Assembly (NCBI GenBank): GCA_009823505.1
Contig: VZQC01005070.1
Coordinates: 2,911,992-2,975,991, forward strand
Length of the DNA: 64,000 nucleotides
Reading direction: 5' to 3'
Source of the DNA: Rhizomys pruinosus
Lineage: Eukaryota; Chordata; Mammalia; Rodentia; Spalacidae
Notes under the pieces: model-generated
Told to the model about the DNA's origin: nothing
The model's input: the letters and a program-made list of their open reading frames with translations, nothing else
The model's database searches: none
In this document: in pieces, positions 55,650 to 64,000 of the stretch
Position numbering within the stretch: position 1 is the first letter of the stretch
Layout of the letters: every line of letters starts with the position of its first letter
Translations under genes and position numbers: made by a program

Positions 55650-56536
55650 AAGGAGGCAAGCAAAGCAAGCCTTCAACACAGTGAAGAGGCATTTGGGATT
55701 CACATTGGAATACAGGCAAGGAGAAGCCCATATGGCAGGGACACAAAGAAGAGACAACATGGGAAAGGTCCAGGATAATCGCACACCAAGCTCTACCAAC
55801 CCTGTGGAAGATTCCTACAGTGGGATCCCCCTGGGGATGGCCCAGGACACAGATATTAGAAATATAATTGTGAACCTATTTAAAGAAGTACAAGATTATG
55901 AAGAGCAAATCAGACAATTAAGAAAAGAGAATGAAGAACTCAAGGAGGACCTGGAGAGAAAGAATGACAAATTCCTGAAGGAAGTGGAAACACTGAAAAG
56001 ATCCAATGTTGAAATAGATAAGGAAACCAACTAGCTAAGCAAAGAGCTGTAGGAAGAGATTGAGAAGCTCTAAAAGGAAGTGGAAGTACTAAAGAAATCA
56101 GAAGAGCAAATGAAACAGGAAATCAAACACTCATCCAATCAAGAGGAAAGGAATGGAAAAAGCCTCAGAAGCAGAATGGAGGAAGCAGAACAAAGAATAT
56201 CAGACCTGGAAGATAACACAGAACAACTAAAAACCTCAAGTAAAGATTAAAAATTATGAAAAATTTAAAAATACACAAAGGTGGAACAACCAGGAACTGT
56301 GGGACACTATGAAAAGATCAAACATCTGCATCATAGGAATAGAGGAAGGAGAAGAATCCCAAGAGAATGGTATTGATCAGATCTTCGACAGAATAAGAGA
56401 TGAAAATTCCCCAAACTAAAAAGACACAACCAAATACAAATAAAAGAAAGCACATAGAACCCACCAGAGGAGACAGAAAAAAGAACTCTCCAAGCCTATC
56501 ATAGTAAATAAATTGTACGTAGTACAACCCAAGACA
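55650..56536 (+). pseudogene. L1 ORF1 fragment, broken (copy B)
   Basis: The 117-codon frame at 55681-56034 carries the polar N-terminus and a charged heptad-rich coiled coil. It stops at a TAG (56032-56034); another TAG/TAA pair follows at ~56050-56075 where copy A is open. The C-terminal RNA-binding part is lost in the internal deletion. Confidence 0.82.
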
Positions 56537-57703
56537 AAAAGAAGTAAGGTCGTCAATTGAACAAATGGACCTCATTAAACTCAAAAGCTTCTGTACAAGA
56601 AAAGAACATCAAGGAAGTGGAGAGAATCCCACAGATGGGAGGAAACCTCACTGCAGAAAGCACTGACAAAGCATATGATTTTCCAGAAATACATAACTAC
56701 GTCAAAAAATCAAAAGAATAAACAAATGAACCTATCAATGATGATGGAGCAAAGAGCGGAACAGAGACTTCAACAGAGGAGGAATTAGAGATGGCTGAGA
56801 AATCTAAGAAGTGTTCAACATCATTAACCAGTTAGGAAATGCAAATCAAATCACTTTAAAGATATCATCTTACTCCAATAAGACTTGCTAGGATCAAAAA
56901 AACAATACGAGCAGATGCTGGAGAGGTTGTGTGGGAAAGAGAACACTCATCCACTGCGGGTAGATGCAAATTAGAGATCATACAGCCACTGATGGAAACA
57001 GTGGGAAACCCTTGGAAACTTGCAATATGAACTTGCCACCTGAACCCAGCCATACCACTCCTGGGTATATAACAAGACTCATCCTGCAAGATGCATGCAA
57101 GGCCATGTTTATTTTCAGTTTCCTCTCTTCACAAGTAGCAAGGAGCTGAACCAACCCAAATTCTCCTCAACTATGAGTGGATGAAAATGTGTACTACATT
57201 TCTACATCTACACATGTGAGTTCTATGAGCAGTAAAGAAGAGACTCAGATACTTTGCAGGTAAAGGTCTGGAGGCAGAAGAATAGCGATGCTGAGTGAAG
57301 GTAACACGTCCCAGAAAAACAACAACAAATGGTATCCCCTCATCTGTAGATGCTAGTGCCAATTCATTTGAAGTTTTCTTGGGGCACAGCCCCTAAGCGT
57401 TTGTCCAAGGGTTGGGAGTGGATGCATGTGAACAACACAACAAAATGGACTGCATCAAAGAACTGATCTGAATGGTGAACTTCTGCTCAAACAGTCCAAC
57501 TTCTTTCTACAATGGAGAATTTTTGAGAAGGACCTGAGAAAGAGATGAAAACATGTCTGGCAGAATGCATGAGCCCATGGGGGGTTGGGGGTAGGTGGGG
57601 TAGCACATGCCTAGATTTGATTGTAACATAATCTTGTACAAAATATATAGATATATATAATATATAGTATATAATAAAAATATTAATCCAGAAAAAAAAT
57701 AAC

Positions 57704-58103
57704 AATATACAACAGTCTTCTTTTATCTAAGTACTGCTAGCCCTTTCATTTTATTTTACTATACAGGTCAATGTTTTACCATATAGGTATCTTCCCCCAA
57801 ACAGTTATGATATAGAACTGATGGAGTTATGAACTCTCAAAAGTATCATGGGAATGTCATTAATGTGAACAACTGAGTTACTAAGAACTGGAATCTTGTG
57901 TTCAAATAAAATCTAATGGATTGCAGATAGTGATAGTGAATGTATAATCTACCTGGTATGATATTCAGTCATTCTTTAATGTAGAAGGAAAATGCCTTGG
58001 GGAGTAGAAAATGAGAAAAAAGAATTATGTGTGCATATGTGTGTGTGTAGATATAATCTGAGAAAGTAAATCAATACTATCAGACAATTCTATATTAAAA
58101 CAC
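57704..58103. other. Single-copy-looking non-coding DNA
   Basis: AT-rich flank between L1 copy B and a SINE; nothing recognisable. Confidence 0.45.
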
Positions 58104-58305
58104 TATTAAGAAGCTGATGAGATGGCTCCTGGATAAAGGCGCTTGCTACTAAGCTTCATGATCTAAATCTGATCCCCAGTACCCAAATGGTGAAAAGAGA
58201 TAACTGACTCCTCCTCCTATGTGAGGATACATAGACATAAACACATACTACACACACACACACACACACAGCACGACNAAAAAAAAAAAAAAAAAAAAAA
58301 AAAAA
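58104..58305 (+). mobile_element. B4/B3-type SINE ending at an assembly ambiguity
   Basis: The tRNA-like head 'gctgatgagatggctcctgg' and 'aagcttcatgatctaaatct' with B box-like 'tgatccccagtacccaaa' runs into a CA repeat. Then comes 'gcacgac', an N (58278) and 27 A residues. 'gcacgac' is a phrase from the young B3 body, so two elements may be fused here. Confidence 0.65.
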
Positions 58306-58639
58306 CCACCACTTTTTAATAAACATCTTGTTTTCCATTATTTATAATTAAAAAAATTCTCAACCACTAGCAATCAAGACTGTAATACTGATGAATCTAC
58401 TGGTCTTCTCTTTGATTACTGGTTGCCAATCAACAATTAACACCATAAATCATATATAAGAACTCTATGGGCCTGTTTTCATCTTTTTTTCCAGCTAAAT
58501 TTGGAAAGGGAGGTAGAAAATAAATTTAAGCAAGAATTATACCTTGTATGAAGTCATTAGTCCATTTGCAAAAGAAGTGATTATAATTAACACAAGTAAA
58601 ATGAACCACTATTAAATAAATGAGTAAAAACAAACAAAA
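58306..58639. other. Single-copy-looking non-coding DNA
   Basis: AT-rich, nothing recognised. Confidence 0.45.

Positions 58640-58676
<37 letters not shown>
58640..58676 (+). repeat. (CA)n microsatellite
   Basis: About 18 AC units, followed by looser 'acaaac' repeats to ~58700. Confidence 0.95.
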
Positions 58677-58683
<7 letters not shown>

Positions 58684-58699
58684 ATAAAACAAACACACA

Positions 58700-59149
58700 A
58701 AGGTAGAAGCTGGAAATTCCCAGGGTCAGCAATGAGTTTTGAGGCAGGAAGAGTTAGAGTAATCTGAAAGGTACAGTTTAGCTAAGAACGCCAGACTGCT
58801 GCTACCCATGTGTTCCACTCTGCTTCTTCTGCCTGCCAAGCCTGAGGGGTTCCCTTTGTACAATATGAGGAGCAGTGGGCACTGCAATGTCTGACATCAG
58901 AGAAGCTGAGTGATAGAGTGCACTAATAGATGAACACTTCACAACTTGCACCAACCTGCTGGGATTGTCTTTTGTTTATGATCCACAGGCATATAAATAT
59001 CCTGTAAATATGGTGCTTAACATACTATTACATTGTCTGCATTCCATCCTTAACTGTCACTCATGCTAGTATGGAAATTTCAATTATAGTTTTTCTTAAT
59101 TACTTCTTAATATAAAACTACATGTTCAATGAATACGCTACTCATTGGC
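58700..59149. other. Single-copy-looking non-coding DNA
   Basis: No repeat or gene recognised; 58790-58930 is less AT-rich than its surroundings. Confidence 0.45.
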
Positions 59150-59335
59150 TGTACAACCTGAAGCTAGTATGGAACATTTCTGTAGCTCAGATAGCATCTC
59201 TATCTGAAAAACAAGGTAGTTTTTATTCCTGTCATTAAGATGTGAAGAAAATTAAATGACATAGAAATAAATATACAGTACTTATTATGTGGCTAACAAA
59301 TAGTCGAAGCTCAATAGAAATAATATATTGTTAAA
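59150..59335 (+). mobile_element. MIR SINE
   Basis: The core is readable: 'agcatctctatctgaaaaac', 'aaggtagtttttattcctgt', 'attaagatgtgaagaaaatt' and the tail 'aatagtcgaagctcaataga'. Its right end was the insertion site of the next B1. Confidence 0.65.
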
Positions 59336-59348
59336 AATATCACTTGTA

Positions 59349-59499
59349 GCCAGGTATGGTGGTGCACACCTTTAATCCTAGCACTTGGGAGGCAGAGGCA
59401 GGCAGATCTTTGTAAGTTCAAAGCCAGCCTGGTCTACAGAGTGAATTCCAGGACAGCTGGGACTACAGGGAGACCCTGTCTCAAAAGGACAAAAAAAAA
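59349..59499 (+). mobile_element. B1 SINE with target-site duplication
   Basis: A well-kept B1 ('gccaggtatggtggtgcaca' to 'ccctgtctcaaaaggac') with a short A tail. The 10-base duplication 'atcacttgta' flanks it (59339-59348 and 59500-59509). Confidence 0.95.
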
Positions 59500-59509
59500 A
59501 TCACTTGTA

Positions 59510-62100
59510 TTATTATTAATTTCACCAGTTTTTCCATGAACAAATGGTCTAAGTTCCATCAATCTAAACAACACTGCACAGCTGTTCTTAAATATAACAA
59601 TGGACCTGAGTCTTTTTTCCGTTCTTTTACAATTAATTTCTGGATATTGAACTAATAAACTAGAGATCTTAAGGTATAAACTGTGGAGATGTGTGTGGTC
59701 CTCTTGAAAGGATGCTTAATTCATACATCCAGATCCAAGAACAATTCCATAAAATATTATCATCTATAATATTCTAAAGGTTCAGGGAATTATAAGGGAA
59801 CCTGGTTTAAATTCTATTACAAATGATTAAAAATGAATAATTCTTTATGATCTGTTTTCCTTAATTTACAAATATTTAAAATAGTAATAAAAGGAAAGGA
59901 AATGGTGTTTGGAGACAATAAAATAGAGTTTTCCAACTGTGATTCCTACTTCTGTTGATTAATAGAGAGTCTGGGGAAGAGTTAAATAATACTTCTGGGG
60001 TGAACAGCCTTAGTTACTATGTAGAAAATTCAGGAAAAAAGCCAAGTATGTTTAATTTCCCATAATACATCACTTCAGCCATCTGTGAGAACAGTAATGC
60101 TCTTTAAAGGAGAAACAATTACTGAAAAAGGAGGTTTAAGGGAATAATGATACATATTTCTTATTCTTCAATTAGCTCTTTGCTAATGCATTTCTGAGAT
60201 GCATGAAATAATTAGTTAATGTTTGAGACACCAATTCTGAACTAAATAAAGATCCATGACCTAAAATGAAATATTATTCTGAATTATAATTGTATTATAA
60301 CATTTTTGTGCATATGATACTATTATAATCTCACCCTTACCTTGTTCATGGACGAATGGACACAGTGTTGAAAAAAAAAGTTCTATTATCAACTGATTTA
60401 TGTAATAAAATATGCTACATGATTATATGTTAATGTGGAAAGTTATCTCAAAATAATAAAATTAAGTGGAGAGATTTTTAAAATATTTATTGTTGTTTTC
60501 ATTTTTTTTTCTCCATTGACAAATATTCTTTCCATTCTCATGGCTTTTTATGTAGTTTATCCCTAGGTCTATAAATCTCTAGGCTTGGTCCTTTATCAAT
60601 GTGATAAACATTAAGTTCTAATCAACATCTTTGTAGGAGTAGGACCATTTCCCTAAAAGCTGCTTCCTTGTTAAAAGACTAGACTATACAAAGGACAATA
60701 CTATAACTTGCAGGATCAGATATCTCACTGAACACGTGTTCCCCTGCTGCATTAAAATTCATCTCTATAATGATGCTACAAACAACATTCTTGGAAAAAA
60801 AATCACAAGACATTTCAAATTATGTTAAACATTTGGTTTGCACTGACAATTTTTTTTTCTTAAATCCCCTATAAAATTTCCTAGAAACACAATTTTTGTC
60901 CTAACATGCTTAAGGGTTAGGGTTGTCCCAGGCAACGGCAGCTTTTGTTCAGCATTTCTGGCTTTAGATGGATTCATGGACCGTTTGCAATCAGTGTTGA
61001 AATGCAGGCTTCAGTGAAAACTGTGAGAAGCTGAGAAATGTTATATGCATAATTCATAGTTCCCTCATCACTGGATGTATGTGTGTGTGAGAATTCAGGG
61101 TTACAGTACTACCCTACTTCATTGAAAGTATGATGCTGGATAGAGTCAACAATTCTTTTACTCATGTTTTAAAAATTCCCATGCATTTTCATTAAAAAGT
61201 ATTTTTTTTTCTGGAAGGAGTTCTTCATTTTGTGCTCTCAATTTCCTACCATTACTGACAGGGCCTTAAATTGTTCAGCTTGTGTGCTTTCCTCTAATCT
61301 CCTAGCATTTCCTTTTCCTAGCTCCTAGCTTTCACCTACAGTGGCTTCTTGACACGTCCTGGAATATGCCAAGCTACTTTCGGACCCATCAGGTTTTAGA
61401 TGTTGTCCTCCTCTCCAATTCTGTGAAGCAAACTACACTTGGTGCTCACTCAGTCATTTGGTTTTTGGTTTCTTTGGGCCATAGGCCTTTGTCAGTGCAC
61501 AGATCTCTACACAGAGTGCCTCCTTCTTCCAGAGCAAGGAGTGGATAGCCAGTATTTTACAGCCAAATCATAGAAACCACATTCCATTACTACTCTAGTC
61601 TGTTCACTTGAAGGAAATCAGAGCCCAGTCTACACTCAAGGGGAATAAGACTAAAAAAGGGTCATGAACACCTTCGGGATCACCTTTAACCAACAACCAG
61701 GCTCACAGACTCCTGGTGACCTAGACCCAGAGGTACTCATGGAGGCTGGGCTGGAGTTATAAAAAAATAAATCTGTGTTTACAGAGTAAGGTACTATTAG
61801 CAGCAATGTTAACTATCATAGTAGCAGAGTACCTATAATTCTAGGTTGTTTTTTTTTTTCCTTCAGTACTAGATTCATAGTCACTTCCTTAGAAATTTTT
61901 GTTATTTTCTAGTTGTTTGACACTGTTCTTAGATAACCAAGTGGTATAGTTTTCTATTTGTTTATAAGAGATTAAATTTAATGGAGGTCCCATTCACAGG
62001 ACTTAGCATGGTGGCTAACATTTAGATATGTAATGAAAGGACTCTTCAGCTGGCTCTGATGAATACGAAACTTCACTGGGTAAAACTGAAAGGCGACAAC
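59510..62100. other. Single-copy-looking non-coding DNA
   Basis: 2.6 kb without recognised elements. The interval 60030-60300 is rich in TAAT/ATTA motifs with ATGCAT palindromes. The frame at 61366-61548 is 60 codons and not convincing as a gene. Confidence 0.45.
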
Positions 62101-62105
62101 ACCTT

Positions 62106-62475
62106 AAGTGGTGGTTTAAATGAAAATGTCCCCCATAGGCTCCAAGTATTTGGAAATTTTTGTCCCCAGTTGGTGGAGCTGTTTTAGGAGGTCTTAGAAG
62201 GCGTGGCCATGCTGGAGGAACTATGTTACTGGTGGGGGGGGGAGGACAGTGAGGTGGTTGCTTAGAGAAGTTCCTAAGTTTTACTGGATCTCCATTGTCT
62301 CTCTGCTAACACCCTCTTGCTTTTTGCTCCTGTCCTAGGGAAACGTGCCTACGTGCCTACTCACCATGATGGATTCTAGTTTCCCTGGAACCGTAAGCTC
62401 AAATAAATGCTCCCTTTTATAAGTTCCTTGGTCGTGTTGTTTTATCACAGCAACAGAAAACTAAAACACTTTACA
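62106..62475 (+). mobile_element. MaLR-type solo LTR
   Basis: The order 'gaaaatgtcccccataggct', 'tttgtccccagttggtggag', 'ggcgtggccatgctggagga', 'tcaccatgatggattctagt', 'gtaagctcaaataaatgctc' and 'tttatcacagcaacagaaaa' follows MLT1/MST-type LTRs of the MaLR group. It includes the polyadenylation signal AATAAA at 62402-62407. Confidence 0.7.
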
Positions 62476-62554
62476 AAAAACAAACTTCAGAACTCTTAAT
62501 GGTATTAATATTTTTCATGGTTCATTTCCATTTACCTGGCTCCTGCTGTTACAT

Positions 62555-64000
62555 CAGGATATATATATATATTCACATCTAAAGATTTGGAACTAAAATC
62601 CACAAATGAGAGAGACCATAACTTCCTTGTTTATATGAGTCTGTGTTACTTCACTTTGTATAACAGTTTCTAGTTGATCCATTTACCTGCAAATTTCATG
62701 ATTTTGTTTATATTTATCCACAAATACAGCTCAATTGAGTAAACTCAATACATTTTCATTAGCAATCCATTGGGTATTTAGGTTCTTTTTATTTCATAGC
62801 TATTGTGAAAAGAGCAGAAAGAAATATGACTGAGCATGTATCTCTGTATTTGGTACAGTTAGTCCTTTGGGTATATGCTAAGGAGTTTTATAACTGGCCC
62901 AAATTGTAGATTGAGTTTTCTTAGAGTACGCCACACTGATTTCCAAGTTGTTACAGCAGTTTACAATATCACGAGTTGTGAGTGAAAGTTCCCCTTTCCC
63001 TACATCTTCTCCATAATTTAATAACATTTATCCTCTTTATTCTTAGCCGTTCTGATTGGGGTAAGATAAAGTCTCAAACTCCTTCTTATTTGCATTTCCC
63101 TAATTACTAAGGATGTTGAACACATTTTAAGATATTTCTTAGCCACTCTTATTTCTTGTTTTTTTTTTTTTTTTTTTTTTTTTTTTNTAGGTCATTTGCT
63201 TTATTACTCCTTCTTTTGAGTTCTTTGTATATTCTAGGTATTAATCCTCTTTCAAAAGTATTATTGGTAAAAAATTTCTCCCCACTCTATGAACTTCCTT
63301 TTCACGTGAGTTATTTTCTTCTTACATTGCTATACAGAAGCTTTTTAGTTTAATAAGACTCCATTTGTTGAACGTTGATCTTTCTGACTTAGAAAGTCTT
63401 TACCTCGTATCTTGCAGTTTACTGCCTGATTTCAGTGTTTCACATTGAGGTTTTTAGTCCATTTGGAGTTGACTTTTGTGCATAGTGATAGATAGGGCTC
63501 TAATTTTATTCTTTGAATGTGAGATTTGTTGAAGATGCTGTTTTTCCTCCAGTGTGTATACTTGGGATCTTTGCCAAATATCCATTGGCAATGACCATTT
63601 ACATTTATGTTTGAGTCTTCTATTTTGGTCCATTGATCTATATATCTGGTACTGTGCTACTATCATGCTGTTTTATGATGATAGCTCTGTATTATAATTT
63701 AAAATATGATGTGGTAATCCATCTAACTTTGCTCTTTGTTCTCAGATTGTTTTGGCTATCCAGGATCTTTTGTGACTCCATTTGGATTTTAGGATTTTCT
63801 CTGTTTTGTGAGTAATGTCATGGGAATTTTTATTGGAATTTCATTGAATCTATAAATTACTTTTGGCTGGATGGCCATTTACAATATTAACTCCACCAAG
63901 TCGTGTACATGGGCAGTATTTCCATCATCTTGTGTCTTCCCGATCTGGTTGTTTAAGTATCTAACATTTTCACTGTAGAGACTTTAATGTCTTTGGATGG
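62555..64000 (-). mobile_element. Older L1 (ORF2, minus strand) running off the window
   Basis: The reverse complement of rodent L1 ORF2 is continuous from its end ('ttgatccatttacctgcaaa') through the C-terminal domain to the part after the reverse-transcriptase core ('tcatgctgttttatgatgat'). Frames are short. A T28 run plus N at 63159-63187 interrupts it. It belongs to an older family than copies A and B. Confidence 0.88.
63159..63187. repeat. T homopolymer ending in N inside L1
   Basis: 28 T residues followed by an N at 63187, after which L1 text resumes. This is the expected signature of the poly-T start of a minus-strand SINE whose body is not represented. Confidence 0.8.

Larger units (their letters stand above)
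55231..57703 (+). mobile_element. Internally deleted L1 with intact-looking promoter (copy B)
   Basis: The copy has a longer 5' UTR than copy A, most of the ORF1 region, then a direct jump at ~56536-56548 into the last part of ORF2, followed by the 3' UTR and an A/TA-rich tail. By comparison with copy A (41993 joined to ~45651) about 3.65 kb is missing. It includes the end of ORF1, the endonuclease and the reverse transcriptase. A likely, imperfect target-site duplication flanks it ('aatatcaacaag' at 55218-55229, 'aatatacaacag' at 57704-57715). Confidence 0.88.

Noticed and set aside
1..64000. Bacterial-style operons, phage, plasmid or toxin-antitoxin systems
   Set aside because: The content is entirely that of a rodent nuclear genome; no such module is present.

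Overview
The window is nuclear DNA from a muroid rodent. It holds B1 (7SL-derived) and B3/B4-type (tRNA-derived) SINEs, rodent-style L1 LINEs with a repeated promoter unit, and older mammalian repeats (MIR, L2, MLT1, MLT2). The youngest SINEs are a B3-derived family with an intact pol III promoter. In mouse and rat, B3 is an old family, so a non-Mus, non-Rattus lineage (for example a cricetid or vole-like animal) is likely. The species cannot be fixed from the sequence alone.

I found no host protein-coding exon, no cellular RNA gene and no CpG island. The open frames are short (under 160 codons) and fall in repeats, microsatellites or non-coding sequence. The window is best read as intergenic or deep intronic DNA.

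Layout. 1-0.6 kb: L1 (minus) and B1 pieces. 0.6-9.5 kb: mostly single-copy, with a B3/B4 cluster and a 5'-inverted L1 at 7.8-8.8 kb. 9.5-15 kb: a repeat-poor island with dense homeodomain/TCF-like motifs. 15-21 kb: SINEs and a 5'-truncated L1. 21.9-24.9 kb: a decayed class III (ERVL-type) endogenous retrovirus on the minus strand, with protease, reverse transcriptase and integrase remnants. 25-30 kb: LTR pieces, MIRs and a second repeat-poor island. 30.2-30.7 kb: MLT2 LTR. 33-36.6 kb: L2, L1, an LTR-like unit and MLT1. 36.7-41 kb: B3s and MIRs. 41.05-46.77 kb: a full-length but broken L1 with target-site duplications. 47-54 kb: a SINE-rich stretch. 55.2-57.7 kb: a second L1 with its promoter intact but most of its body deleted. 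58-64 kb: single-copy sequence, MIR, B1, a MaLR LTR and an older minus-strand L1 running off the end.

The most informative points are: the L1 family appears to have a CCAAT/GC/TATA promoter in a 170-bp repeated unit, and the 5' ends of both L1 copies fall where such a promoter would start transcription; the young B3 family splits into two subfamilies by a 17-bp tandem duplication; and both N bases sit exactly at A/T homopolymer edges, suggesting unresolved SINE insertions. I did not find a new gene system.
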